Source: Alphaproteobacteria bacterium (GTDB lineage: Bacteria > Pseudomonadota > Alphaproteobacteria > Micavibrionales > Micavibrionaceae). From it: DNA of 64,000 nucleotides. A program made the translations under genes and the position numbers. Each line of letters starts with the position of its first letter. The stretch's first letter is position 1. The notes beneath the pieces were generated by a model, which ran no database searches, had not been told where the DNA came from, and was given only the letters and a program-made list of their open reading frames with translations. Of this stretch, positions 19,969 to 28,982 are shown piece after piece. Location: assembly GCA_016794145.1 (NCBI GenBank), contig JAEUKP010000011.1:62001-126000 (forward strand), read 5' to 3'.

Positions 19969-22900
19969 ATGGTACGAATCCGCCCATTCTTTTCGTCTGT
20001 CATGACTGTTGCTTTATTATCATCGGCTGCATTTGCAGCAGATGATCCATCTTTATTCAAAGTAAAAATGCGTGGTAGCGATAAAGCGGGCTATTCTCGA
20101 ATAGTATTTGATTGGGGGGCTGCTACCAATCCGTCCCAAGTCAGATATAAAACAGAAGAATTATCAGACAGAGTTGTTATTCGGTTTGAAGGTAAGGTTG
20201 ATTTATCATCTGATTCGGATGTCTTCAAATCTTTGTCTCGTGTTACTGATTATAAAATCATTTCTTCGAATCAGGTTGAAATCGCCTTTACAAAAGGACA
20301 GACGGTTCGTTATTTACCAGCAGATAACAGGTTGATTATTGATATCAAGGGCGATCCTGTTCAGAAGCCTGCCTTCCCTTCTTCAGAGAAGCTATCGACA
20401 GAATCGCAGCCAGTTGATTTGGCCTCCCAAATCGAAACAGCTGCTGGTGATGGGGTTGATCAGAAACATGGATCCTCTGCCTTGCCGGCTGCCGCAGAAG
20501 GAGCTCCCGAATCTGTAGCAGTTCCCGCAAGTACAGGGTCTTATGATATTGTTATTACATCGACAACAGCGATTCCCCTTGCCGTTTTCGAACGGAATCG
20601 GTATCTGTGGATTGTTCAGGGGAAAGAAAATATCAAGTTGCCACCTCAGCTGATTAGCCATGGTGGTCAGGCATTGCAAGGATTTGAACCGATTCCATCA
20701 TCTACGGGTGTATCTGTTTTTAGGATCCAGATTCCAGAGAATATGAACATATCTGCAACAGGTGGCGGATTGGTTTGGAAATTGCGATTACAGACTGAAG
20801 CAACATCCAAATCTGATTCACAATCCTTCATTCCGTATCAAAAAACATCTGACATTCATAACGTGACTGTAAAACCCGGTATTCGTTGGCCTGCATCTGG
20901 CGTTAGCCGGGTCGTTGAAATAAAGGATCCAGATGCAGAAGATACAATAACAGTTGGATTGGTTGACACAGCAAAAGATTTTACAGGTGGACTTCAAAGT
21001 TTTGTTGATTTTGAAAGTCTTCCTGCTTTTGTTGGTTTGGCAGTATTACCAAAAATTGATGACCTGAAAGTTACAAAGACAGATGAGGGAATAGTCCTTA
21101 GCCGAGAAAAGGGATTAAATCTGGCATCTGATCAAGATATGATGACAGCCGGAGAGAAACCAAAGCCCGAGCATCATGAAACAAAGCATGAATCTGCTGC
21201 GGATACCTCTAAAGATCTTTCGCAGATCTATGATTTTAAATCTTGGCAAGTTGGAGATAAGAAAAGCCTTTCAAACAATCAACGCTTAATTATGGCGGCG
21301 ATGGGGAATCAGACAAATGAAAAAAAAGCAGAAGGATTAATTGGTCTTGCCAAACTATCTTTGTCTTTTAATTATGCACCAGAGGCTATTGGGTATCTGG
21401 ATTTGGCAGAAGAATATGTTCCCGAGATAGAATCTAATCCTGAATTTATGGCTTTGATGGGCGCAGCAGAGGCGTTGTCATGGAAGCAGAAAGACGCATA
21501 CCAGATCTTTTCCCATGCCAGTTTGAATGATATTGCAGACATCCCTTATTGGAAGGCTTTTACACTGGCAAAGCTTGATGATTGGCAGCAGGCCGCCAGA
21601 ATTCTTCCGAATGACCATCATATTATTGCTGGATATTCGGATGATATTAAAACCCCGTTAGGACTCACATTGGTTGAAATTGCTTTACGTGAAGGAAATT
21701 TACCAAAAGCGAAGAGTTTTCTTGATGTGCTCGAGCCGTTGCGAGATCATATGGATCTTCCTTATGCCTCTGCCTATGATTATTTAAAGGGAGAGATGGA
21801 CCGGCAGGGCAAAAAACCCGAAGAGGCAAAGGCAGCATGGAAAGGCCTTTCCGATGCTGCGGATGATTTGTATAGGGCAAAGGCGCGGTTTGCTTTAACA
21901 ATGATGCAATTAGATGCGAAGGAAATTACAGAGGACAAAGCGATCGATAATCTTGAGGGGCTTCGTTATGCTTGGCGCGGCGATGATCTTGAGGTGTCGA
22001 TCAATTATAATCTTGCCAAGATATATCTGATGAAAAATGAGCCTGTAAAAGCGCTTACGATGATGCAGTTGGCATATTCTTTAAATCCATCATCAGAGCA
22101 GGGTAAGAAAATCAATGCAGATATGCATGAGGCTTTTAAAGCACTTTTCTTACCGGAGAAAATAAAAACAATTTCTCCCGTCGATATTCTTATTCTTTAC
22201 AATGAATTTGCAAATTTATTACCGCCAGGAGATGAGGGGGCTGCGATCACCCGGCAATTGGCAGAACGTATGGCGACGGCAGATTTATTACCCCGTGCGA
22301 TTGCACTGCTTAAAAAACAGGTTGATGATGGTTTAAAAGGGTTGGAGGGGGCATCTGTTGCCATTCGCTTGGCAACACTTCAGAACATGGATATGAAACC
22401 TGATGATGCTTTGGTATCACTGGATAAGGCAGAAAATTTTATGAAGGGGCTTCCATCTGATGTGGACCAGGATGTTCTTGCCAAACAGGAGGATATTGGT
22501 CTTTTGCGGGCAAAAGCCTATTCTTTGAAAGGGAAACCTGATGAGGCTTTTGCTGCACTTGCTTTACTTCCACAAGATGATCAATCTTTAAAGTTAAGGG
22601 CAGATATTGCCTGGCGTGCTAAAAAATGGCAGGACGCAGCCGATTCTTTAGAACAATTGATTCAAAATCAAAACATCACACTCACACGGCCATTAACGGA
22701 TCCACAGGCTGAATTATTGTTGAATTGGGCCGTTGCTTTGTATCTTGCAGATAATCGATATGTGCTTGCAAATGTCAGGGAAAGATATTCCGATGCCATG
22801 TCTGCGACCCCTAAGGCGCAGAAATTCGAAGTTGTAACGCGGCCGCGTCAATCTGCATTATTGGCTGATAGAGAGACAATTAATTCTATTATTGATGAAG

Positions 22901-23082
22901 CAAGCATTTTTAAAGACTTTCTGACCAGTTTCAGGACGGCAGACACGCCTGAAAAACCGGTTGTGGTTCCAGCTTCTCCGAATGACGAAGCTTCTTCACT
23001 TTCCTCTTCAGCGGGCGAAAATGTACCACAGGCTTTAAGAAATTTGCCAGGATTAAAGACAGATGAAGTCTTGGGTGATTAA
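19969..23082 (+). CDS. Large periplasmic TPR-repeat protein
   Basis: A 1037-aa exported protein. Residues 1-24 are a signal peptide with probable cleavage after SAAFA. Residues about 27-120 form a beta-rich domain reminiscent of AMIN-type wall-binding domains (SRIVFDWG, LSDRVVIRFEG, RLIIDIKG). A Ser/Ala/Pro-rich linker follows. From about 420 to 900 there are repeated helical pairs typical of tetratricopeptide repeats (for example ALTMMQLAYSLNPSSEQG and PDEAFAALALLPQDDQSLKL). The C-terminus is low-complexity. Likely an envelope scaffold; no enzyme motif was found. Confidence 0.75.
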   Translation: MVRIRPFFSSVMTVALLSSAAFAADDPSLFKVKMRGSDKAGYSRIVFDWGAATNPSQVRYKTEELSDRVVIRFEGKVDLSSDSDVFKSLSRVTDYKIISSNQVEIAFTKGQTVRYLPADNRLIIDIKGDPVQKPAFPSSEKLSTESQPVDLASQIETAAGDGVDQKHGSSALPAAAEGAPESVAVPASTGSYDIVITSTTAIPLAVFERNRYLWIVQGKENIKLPPQLISHGGQALQGFEPIPSSTGVSVFRIQIPENMNISATGGGLVWKLRLQTEATSKSDSQSFIPYQKTSDIHNVTVKPGIRWPASGVSRVVEIKDPDAEDTITVGLVDTAKDFTGGLQSFVDFESLPAFVGLAVLPKIDDLKVTKTDEGIVLSREKGLNLASDQDMMTAGEKPKPEHHETKHESAADTSKDLSQIYDFKSWQVGDKKSLSNNQRLIMAAMGNQTNEKKAEGLIGLAKLSLSFNYAPEAIGYLDLAEEYVPEIESNPEFMALMGAAEALSWKQKDAYQIFSHASLNDIADIPYWKAFTLAKLDDWQQAARILPNDHHIIAGYSDDIKTPLGLTLVEIALREGNLPKAKSFLDVLEPLRDHMDLPYASAYDYLKGEMDRQGKKPEEAKAAWKGLSDAADDLYRAKARFALTMMQLDAKEITEDKAIDNLEGLRYAWRGDDLEVSINYNLAKIYLMKNEPVKALTMMQLAYSLNPSSEQGKKINADMHEAFKALFLPEKIKTISPVDILILYNEFANLLPPGDEGAAITRQLAERMATADLLPRAIALLKKQVDDGLKGLEGASVAIRLATLQNMDMKPDDALVSLDKAENFMKGLPSDVDQDVLAKQEDIGLLRAKAYSLKGKPDEAFAALALLPQDDQSLKLRADIAWRAKKWQDAADSLEQLIQNQNITLTRPLTDPQAELLLNWAVALYLADNRYVLANVRERYSDAMSATPKAQKFEVVTRPRQSALLADRETINSIIDEASIFKDFLTSFRTADTPEKPVVVPASPNDEASSLSSSAGENVPQALRNLPGLKTDEVLGD

Positions 23083-23083
23083 A

Positions 23084-23115
23084 AACAAAAGGCCCTTTTA
23101 TTGAGAAGGGGCCTT
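23084..23115 (-). terminator. Terminator of the minus-strand AhpD-like gene
   Basis: AAGGCCC (23089-23095) pairs with GGGCCTT (23109-23115). Read on the minus strand the stem is followed by TTGTTTTTAAT, a T-rich tract, about 40 bases beyond the stop of the CxxC protein gene. It is also 7 bases after the plus-strand TPR gene, so it may work in both directions. Confidence 0.6.
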
Positions 23116-23153
23116 GAGTAAGAATGTCTTTAATAAAAATTTCTGATTGTCTT

Positions 23154-23501
23154 TTATTTCTGTTCCGCAAACTGATCATAAGCCCGAAGTGCATCGGCTG
23201 CGTACATCAATGATGGGCCTCCACCCATATAGATGGCCATTCCAAGAACTTCTGCCAGTTCCTCACGTGTTACATCCAATCTGACTAGGGCTTTTGCATG
23301 ATAGGCAAGGCATCCGTCACATCTTGCGGCAACGCCTAACGCCATTGCGATCATTTCTTTTGTCTTTTCATCCAATAGTTTTGTTTGTGTTGCAGATTTG
23401 GCCATTGCCCCGAAACCAGCCATGGTGTCAGGGATAAGCTTATGGAGTTCTTTGCTGTAAGGTCCTATGTCTGCAATAATGTCTTGAAATACTTTGGTCA
23501 T
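23154..23501 (-). CDS. Carboxymuconolactone decarboxylase/AhpD-like protein
   Basis: A 115-aa helical protein with the AhpD-type redox motif RCDGCLAYH (Cys61, Cys64, His68), also written CxxCxxxH. Family members act as alkylhydroperoxidase partners or thiol peroxidases. The gene is 22 bases downstream of a rhodanese gene on the same strand, under what looks like shared ArsR control. A redox or sulfane-sulfur stress role is inferred from this context; the exact substrate is not known. Confidence 0.85.
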   Translation of the reverse strand: MTKVFQDIIADIGPYSKELHKLIPDTMAGFGAMAKSATQTKLLDEKTKEMIAMALGVAARCDGCLAYHAKALVRLDVTREELAEVLGMAIYMGGGPSLMYAADALRAYDQFAEQK

Positions 23502-23523
23502 GATTTTCTCCTTTTTGAAAATG

Positions 23524-24093
23524 TTATTTCTGATTCCATGGGGCTTTGGTAAGAATTAATGCAAGTCCGCACCGATCTGTAACGCCGGCAAAGACAAGCC
23601 CGCTGCCAACTGCAAGAGGTATAATGGCCCAGAGAGGCGATAAAGTCAGCGCGAGAACAGATCCAATGGCAACACATATGCCAGCGGCTATTCTTACTTG
23701 GCGTTCCAGAGAAATAGGCGATTTAACTGTTGCGCAACATGCTGCTCCTGTTTTTACAACGGTCGTTCCCGAGGTGGGTGTTCCGCATTCCTGGCAGGCC
23801 AGAATTCCGCCTTCAATGACACATGTATTTTCATATCCGTCATCTTTCAGCCTTTGCGAGGCTGCGGTCGCCCGTTTTCCACTACGGCAAAGAATATAGA
23901 TCGGTGTATCTTTTTGAATTTGTTCAACCTGTGATAGTGTTTCACCACTCAATTCATCCAGAGGGAGGTGAATATGGGGGCAGTCCAGGTGCGCTTCACG
24001 GTGCTCCATATCTGTTCTGACATCAAGAATAATGCACCCTTTTTTTGCGAGTTGATTGAGTTCCGTTGCATGAATCGTTCTGATTGGTTCCAT
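23524..24093 (-). CDS. Membrane-anchored rhodanese (YgaP-like)
   Basis: A 189-aa fusion of an N-terminal rhodanese domain and a C-terminal two-helix DUF2892 membrane domain, the architecture of E. coli YgaP. The active loop is ILCRSGKRATA with catalytic Cys69. Additional cysteines occur in CQECG and CCATVK between domains. Residues about 130-180 hold two hydrophobic helices. The gene is divergent from an ArsR-type regulator, the same pairing as ygaV-ygaP and the sulfide-responsive BigR loci, so sulfur transfer or sulfide detoxification at the membrane is likely. Confidence 0.88.
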   Translation of the reverse strand: MEPIRTIHATELNQLAKKGCIILDVRTDMEHREAHLDCPHIHLPLDELSGETLSQVEQIQKDTPIYILCRSGKRATAASQRLKDDGYENTCVIEGGILACQECGTPTSGTTVVKTGAACCATVKSPISLERQVRIAAGICVAIGSVLALTLSPLWAIIPLAVGSGLVFAGVTDRCGLALILTKAPWNQK

Positions 24094-24128
24094 TTTTTTT
24101 CCTTATAGGATTTTTAAGTATTGTATGT

Positions 24129-24143
24129 TATTATAGTATAATA
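24129..24143. promoter_or_regulatory. Palindromic operator candidate 1 for the ArsR regulator
   Basis: TATTATA-G-TATAATA is a perfect 7-1-7 inverted repeat in the 104-bp divergent region between the rhodanese and regulator genes. It pairs with a second palindrome centred 27 bases away. ArsR/BigR-type repressors bind AT-rich imperfect dyads of this size. Confidence 0.6.
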
Positions 24144-24155
24144 AAATAATTTACA

Positions 24156-24170
24156 AATATATAATATATT
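24156..24170. promoter_or_regulatory. Palindromic operator candidate 2 for the ArsR regulator
   Basis: AATATAT-A-ATATATT is another perfect 7-1-7 inverted repeat, 27-28 bases before the preferred regulator start. In AT-rich DNA such palindromes can arise by chance, but two of equal geometry in one divergent promoter region are suggestive. Confidence 0.55.
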
Positions 24171-24197
24171 TTATTCATGAAAAGTCAAGGGTCTCGT

Positions 24198-24536
24198 ATG
24201 CAGAAAAATAAAACAGAAAAAGAGAAAAAAAATCTTGAAAACGCTGTCGGGCTTTTGAAATTACTATCACACCCTGTCCGGCTTTCCATTCTTTGTAATC
24301 TATTGCATCACGGAGAATTAAGTGTTGGGGAGATTGTTGCCGCAGAGAGTGGGGCCGCAGGCCAATCCCAAATTTCACAGTTTTTAGGTAAAATGAGATC
24401 AGAAGGCCTTGTTCAATCACGGAAAGAAGGACAAATGGTTTATTACTCTATTTTGTCTCCGCAGGCTCAAAAGCTTGTGGACTCTCTCTATGATATCTAT
24501 TGCGGAGAGGCACAAAATCAAAAGCCATGCCCCTAA
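24198..24536 (+). CDS. ArsR-family transcriptional regulator (YgaV/BigR-like)
   Basis: A winged-helix repressor. I prefer the ATG at 24198, with AAGGG six bases upstream, over the ATG at 24177, which has none; the product is then 112 aa. LLSHPVRLSILCNLLHHGELSVGEIV and QSQISQFLGKMRSEGLVQSRKEGQMVYYSI give the classic ArsR helix-turn-helix and wing. A Cys lies in SILCNLL and a second in DIYCGEA; BigR/YgaV sense sulfide or persulfide through a Cys pair, and these are candidates. It is divergent from the rhodanese-AhpD operon. Confidence 0.88.
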   Translation: MQKNKTEKEKKNLENAVGLLKLLSHPVRLSILCNLLHHGELSVGEIVAAESGAAGQSQISQFLGKMRSEGLVQSRKEGQMVYYSILSPQAQKLVDSLYDIYCGEAQNQKPCP

Positions 24537-24580
24537 TTTTTCTTTTTTCTTTTTTCGACGTCGAAGATTTTAAGGCAGAG

Positions 24581-25960
24581 TCAGGGGGCATGCCATTTTG
24601 GTCCTTGGGGGGTATCTTCGATCACGATGCCTTTTTCCGTTAACAGGGCGCGGATTTCATCGGCCCGGGCAAAGTTTTTGGCGCGCTTGGCGTCGGCCCG
24701 CTCGGTCAATAATCCCTCGACCCATGCGGCATCGCTATCGGATTCTTGCGCTCCGTGATGAAACCATTCTGCCGGATCCACGGTCAAAAATCCCATCAGA
24801 TTGGCTGCGGATTTAAAGGCGGCTTTGTCTGCGGCGGTGCGTGTGTCGGCGGCTTGTTTGGCCAAAGCATTCAATTCGGCATAGGCCTTTGGCGAGTTCA
24901 AATCATCGCACAAAGCATCCAGAATTCCGTCCGGCAACGACACAGATATATCGGCCACATCGTTCAGATCATCCAGAATGCGATAGAATTTGTCGAGCGT
25001 TTTCCGTGCGTTGACCAAGCCGTGTTCAGTCCAATCCAGAGGTTGGCGGTAATGGGCCGAGAGCAGGGCATACCGGATGACTTCGCCCGCAATGCCTTTG
25101 GTCAGCAAGTCTTGCGCGGTGGTAAAATTGCCCAGAGATTTGGACATTTTTTCGCCTTCCACGGTGACAAATCCATTGTGCATCCAGTATTTCGAGAACG
25201 CGGCCAAGTCATGATGTCCATGGGCGCAGCAGGATTGTGCAATTTCGTTTTCATGGTGAGGGAATTTCAAATCGGCGCCGCCGCCGTGAATATCAATCGG
25301 CAAGCCCAGATGTTTTTCAGCCATGGCCGAGCATTCAATATGCCAGCCCGGACGACCACGTCCCCATGGACTATCCCAGCCAACTTGATCGGGGGTCGAG
25401 GGTTTCCACAGAACAAAATCGGCCGGATCGCGCTTAAACGGCGCAACATCGACACGCGCTCCGGCAATTTGGTCATCGCGGGAACGGCCTGATAATCCGC
25501 CATATTCCGGGAAAGACGGAACGTTGAAAAGAACGTGATCTTCTGCCACATAGGCATGCCCGCGGGCAATCAGCATCTCCATCAGCTGGATCATTTCGGG
25601 AATGGTTTCCGTGGCGCGGGGCTGGATATCCGGACGTGTTACGCCCAAGGCCGCCATATCATCATTATAGATCTGTTCGTATTTGCGGGTGATGACGGTA
25701 ATCGGATCCCCCGTTGCTTTGGCTGCGTCCATGATTTTGTCGTCAATATCGGTAATATTGGAGGCATAGGTCACGCGGGGGTAAAGCGTGCGCAACACAC
25801 GGGACAGCAAATCAAACACCACCGCCATGCGGGCGTTCCCGATATGGGCCACGTTGTAAACAGTCGGGCCGCAGGCATACAGGCGCACATGATCAGGATT
25901 CAAGGGGACGAAATCTTCTTTCGTCCGTGATAAAGAATTATACAGTTTGAATATGCGCAT
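24581..25960 (-). CDS. cysS: Cysteinyl-tRNA synthetase
   Basis: Charges tRNA-Cys. The 459-aa class I synthetase has HIGN (in YNVAHIGNARM, replacing the common HIGH) near residue 39 and KMSKS near 272 (EKMSKSLGNF). Zinc ligands are the Cys of ACGPTVYN, the Cys of HIECSAMA and the HHENEIAQS region. Length is normal. Sampled lines reach about 58% GC, clearly higher than nearby genes near 40%, the same bias seen in ispH and the atp genes. Confidence 0.97.
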   Translation of the reverse strand: MRIFKLYNSLSRTKEDFVPLNPDHVRLYACGPTVYNVAHIGNARMAVVFDLLSRVLRTLYPRVTYASNITDIDDKIMDAAKATGDPITVITRKYEQIYNDDMAALGVTRPDIQPRATETIPEMIQLMEMLIARGHAYVAEDHVLFNVPSFPEYGGLSGRSRDDQIAGARVDVAPFKRDPADFVLWKPSTPDQVGWDSPWGRGRPGWHIECSAMAEKHLGLPIDIHGGGADLKFPHHENEIAQSCCAHGHHDLAAFSKYWMHNGFVTVEGEKMSKSLGNFTTAQDLLTKGIAGEVIRYALLSAHYRQPLDWTEHGLVNARKTLDKFYRILDDLNDVADISVSLPDGILDALCDDLNSPKAYAELNALAKQAADTRTAADKAAFKSAANLMGFLTVDPAEWFHHGAQESDSDAAWVEGLLTERADAKRAKNFARADEIRALLTEKGIVIEDTPQGPKWHAP

Positions 25961-26008
25961 GAAAAAGCCCTCAGTCTCAATACATAGGATGAGGGATCAA
26001 CTTACTTT

Positions 26009-26167
26009 TTAACGCGGGATCGCGCAAGGACCCTGATACGGGATTTCGAAAGTTGCGAGTATGTCATCGATATCGCCGTGCCAGCCATCAGACTTGCCAC
26101 CAGAAGAGACGCTAAAACCAGTGTAGACATCACAAAGCCCTGTTTCTTTCATGTTGTTCGGATTCAT
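26009..26167 (-). CDS. Small hypothetical protein
   Basis: A 52-aa frame starting at the ATG at 26167, which has CGGAGG about 9 bases upstream; a longer reading from 26197 lacks such a site. The product is acidic and Gly/Ser-rich in the middle (FSVSSGGKSDGWHGDIDD) and has two cysteines. It is not recognised. It lies 48 bases upstream of cysS on the same strand and could be a short leader-type or independent gene. Confidence 0.45.
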   Translation of the reverse strand: MNPNNMKETGLCDVYTGFSVSSGGKSDGWHGDIDDILATFEIPYQGPCAIPR

Positions 26168-26401
26168 GTATGAACCTCCGATACATGAGGATACCATGAA
26201 AAAAGTGAGGAAAGTCTTAAAAACACGCAGATTTATTTTTCTGGAAATTTGATAGGGCTGGCCATCTCTATCAAAAGATTATACGCTTTATATTAGTTAT
26301 TTTTTATACGAAGTATTAATAAACTCAGTTTACGCTTATATATAGTGTGTTGTTGCAGTGTGTATGATTTCTACCTTTTTGATCCAGTATGGAAAGAATA
26401 A

Positions 26402-28588
26402 ATGGAAAGAACTTTTGAGGGGGACGCAACTTCTGTGCCGGAAGTCAGCGAAAAAAATAAATCGGGTCGCCTTTTTTCTTGGTCATTAGCCTGGAATGAG
26501 AATGACTCGCCCCGTATTTGGCGCAGCCGGTTAAGCTGGAGGATTGTCATGGCGGTTTTTTTGACCATCATGACGGTTCAGGCATCTGTTCTTGCCTTAA
26601 CCCTTAAAAATTATCGGGCTGAACAATTATTTGAATTGAAATCACATGCAACAAGTGTTCTGTCTTCTGTTATGGATCATCGTGCAGCAAGCAAGCTCGA
26701 ATCGCCTGTTTCCGTCCAACAACAGCAACGTATTTTTGCACTGACACCGATCAGGGGAATGACAGTTTATTCAACTGAATATAATTTACTTTCAATGAGT
26801 GGTGAGTCTGTTGCCCTTGATATCTTGAATGATAAAGATATCAATCAAACTTATATTTCTGATGATAGATTGCATTATGAAGCAATTCTACGCCCAAGTG
26901 ATCTGGGAGGACTTCCTTATTATGTTGTTGTACGTCTCGATTCTGGACGAGCTTTAGATAAAGTGACCGAATATGTGCAGAGAAGTATTGTTATTATGTT
27001 TCTTTTGTCTGCTTTTGTCACAACAATTTTAATGATTGCTCTCGGAAAATGGTTGTTGGAGCCGATTATATTTTTGCGTGACAATCTATCAATGGCAATT
27101 GCAAATCCTGAATCGCCTAACATTATAAGGTCTCCGTATGATTCGAAAGATGAAATCGGAAGTGCAATTGCTGCATCAGAGGAATTAATCAAACAAAATG
27201 CAAAGAACTTAAGGCAGGTTAAAAGTGCCGCACAAAGTCAAATCCATAAACTGGCATATTATGATGTCCTTACCAATCTACCCAATCGAATATTTTTCAT
27301 TCAGAAATTGTCGGATTATGTTCGTCAGGCAAATACAAATAATACAAATATAGAACGTCTTGCTGTCGTGGCTGTTGATCTTGATAACTTTAAAGATGTG
27401 AATGACTCTATGGGGCATAACGTGGGGGACGCCATTCTGGGTGCGGTTGGCCGCCGCTTGAAATCATCACTCCCTGAAAGTGCTGTTGTTGCAAGGACAG
27501 GGGAAGATGAATTTGCGATCACCTATATCTTGAACAATGATATGATTACGGCAAAAGAGGTTGGTGAAAAAGTGCGCAGCATTATTTCTCACGAGCCATT
27601 CCGTGTTTTTAATGAAAGTTTTCAGGTTCGTGCCTCAATTGGTGTTTCAACTTTCCCTGATGATGCACTTGATCCTGATCAGGTATTGAAGAATGCTGAT
27701 ATTGCCCTCAATCGTGCAAAAGAAGATGGCCGCGATTGTATCCGTGAATATCTTGAGGATTTTGATAAAGCCGTTCAGGCCAGGTTCCAAATGTTAAGAG
27801 ATCTGCGGAACGCCTTGGAGCATAATGAATTGAGTTTAAATTACCAACCTCAATTGGATCTGAAAACAGGGGCCATTATTGGTGCCGAAGCACTCCTTCG
27901 GTGGTTTAAGCCAGATAATAGTAAAGAGGGGGGCAAATTTATTTCCCCTGCTGAATTTATTCCGATTGCTGAACAATCTGGCTTGATTGTCCCTATCGGA
28001 GAATGGGTCATGGAAAAAGCCTGTGAAGAAGCAAAGCGCTGGCACGATGCGGGTCATCCGATTCGGATTGCTGTTAACGTGTCGGGAGAACAATTTCAAC
28101 AAAGTGATTTGGTGGCTTTTACAAAATCTGTGTTAGAAAAAACAGGAATTGATCCACGGTTTCTTGAGCTAGAGGTCACAGAGAGCGCGTTTATGGAGGA
28201 TATCCAGCAAACGATTAAGACCTTAAAAGAATTGCATGCGCTCGGTGTCGAATTGGCAATTGATGACTTTGGAACCGGGTATTCATCCCTTTCCTATCTT
28301 CGCCAGTTTCCGATTGATCGGTTGAAAATTGACCAATCTTTTATTCGCAATGCGCTTAACAACACAGATGATGCAGCGATTGCGAAAACAATTATCGCAC
28401 TCGGGCGTTCATTGAATCTTAAAATTATTGCAGAAGGTGTCGAAACGGTTGAGCATGAACAGTTCCTCATTTCCGAGGGATGTGATGAAGTTCAGGGGTA
28501 TCGCTATTCAAGACCAGTGCCTGCACCTAAATTCGTGCAATTAATAGACCGTTATACAGGCGATCTTGCCTTTTTCAGTCAAGTATAA
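26402..28588 (+). CDS. Membrane GGDEF-EAL protein, likely c-di-GMP phosphodiesterase
   Basis: A 728-aa signalling protein. Transmembrane helices near residues 42-62 and 198-218 enclose a periplasmic sensor. HAMP-like linker follows. The GGDEF domain (YDVLTNLPNRIFF near 297) has GEDEF at about 366-370 instead of GGDEF, which usually means no or weak cyclase activity. The EAL domain is complete: EALLRW near 495, VTESAF, DDFGTGYSSLSYL and KIDQSFI. It therefore probably degrades c-di-GMP, with the degenerate GGDEF perhaps sensing GTP. The next gene follows by 1 base. Confidence 0.92.
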   Translation: MERTFEGDATSVPEVSEKNKSGRLFSWSLAWNENDSPRIWRSRLSWRIVMAVFLTIMTVQASVLALTLKNYRAEQLFELKSHATSVLSSVMDHRAASKLESPVSVQQQQRIFALTPIRGMTVYSTEYNLLSMSGESVALDILNDKDINQTYISDDRLHYEAILRPSDLGGLPYYVVVRLDSGRALDKVTEYVQRSIVIMFLLSAFVTTILMIALGKWLLEPIIFLRDNLSMAIANPESPNIIRSPYDSKDEIGSAIAASEELIKQNAKNLRQVKSAAQSQIHKLAYYDVLTNLPNRIFFIQKLSDYVRQANTNNTNIERLAVVAVDLDNFKDVNDSMGHNVGDAILGAVGRRLKSSLPESAVVARTGEDEFAITYILNNDMITAKEVGEKVRSIISHEPFRVFNESFQVRASIGVSTFPDDALDPDQVLKNADIALNRAKEDGRDCIREYLEDFDKAVQARFQMLRDLRNALEHNELSLNYQPQLDLKTGAIIGAEALLRWFKPDNSKEGGKFISPAEFIPIAEQSGLIVPIGEWVMEKACEEAKRWHDAGHPIRIAVNVSGEQFQQSDLVAFTKSVLEKTGIDPRFLELEVTESAFMEDIQQTIKTLKELHALGVELAIDDFGTGYSSLSYLRQFPIDRLKIDQSFIRNALNNTDDAAIAKTIIALGRSLNLKIIAEGVETVEHEQFLISEGCDEVQGYRYSRPVPAPKFVQLIDRYTGDLAFFSQV

Positions 28589-28589
28589 G

Positions 28590-28982
28590 ATGACCCGATT
28601 TTTCTTTTTAACGATTTTGTGTGTGGTGATTGCAACCCTCCCCTTTTCATGGTCTGCAGAGGCCGCTGATGTCACTCCTTTCAAAGAATGTGCAACCATC
28701 GTCAATTCTGCCAATCAGCAAGTGATGGGGGTCATCAAGACAGAATCATTCATGTTTCGTGGGAAGCTTATTCGGCATGAAAAAAACTTTAATCTTCAGG
28801 ATGGTGAAACAGTGGCGGTTTGTTCCACGGGGCCATTTTTCCCCGGATATAAAGTCGAGTTGACCATCCGTACAATTATGCCCCTTTTTACATGTCACAC
28901 CAGATTGAGCGGAAATATCTATTTACGCAGCAAATGGGATAATGAAAATAAAGTGACCCTTCTCTATGCAGATTGCAAGTAA
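28590..28982 (+). CDS. Exported protein of unknown function
   Basis: A 130-aa product if read from the ATG at 28590, one base after the stop of the EAL gene. That reading gives a clear signal peptide (MTRFFFLTILCVVIATL, cleavage near AEA). The mature chain has four Cys (in KECAT, AVCSTG, FTCHT, ADCK), suggesting disulfides. It is not recognised. Coupling to the GGDEF-EAL gene suggests the two act together, perhaps as periplasmic partner. Its 3' end overlaps the convergent SURF1 gene by 19 bases. Confidence 0.65.
   Translation: MTRFFFLTILCVVIATLPFSWSAEAADVTPFKECATIVNSANQQVMGVIKTESFMFRGKLIRHEKNFNLQDGETVAVCSTGPFFPGYKVELTIRTIMPLFTCHTRLSGNIYLRSKWDNENKVTLLYADCK

Noticed and set aside
24554-24565. 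Perfect 12-bp palindrome TTCGACGTCGAA after the ArsR gene
   Set aside because: It has no loop or T run and no partner site; a palindrome of this size alone is weak evidence for an operator.
24746-25492. A 248-codon plus-strand frame inside cysS
   Set aside because: Antisense shadow of the GC-rich cysS gene. No ribosome site or recognisable motif.
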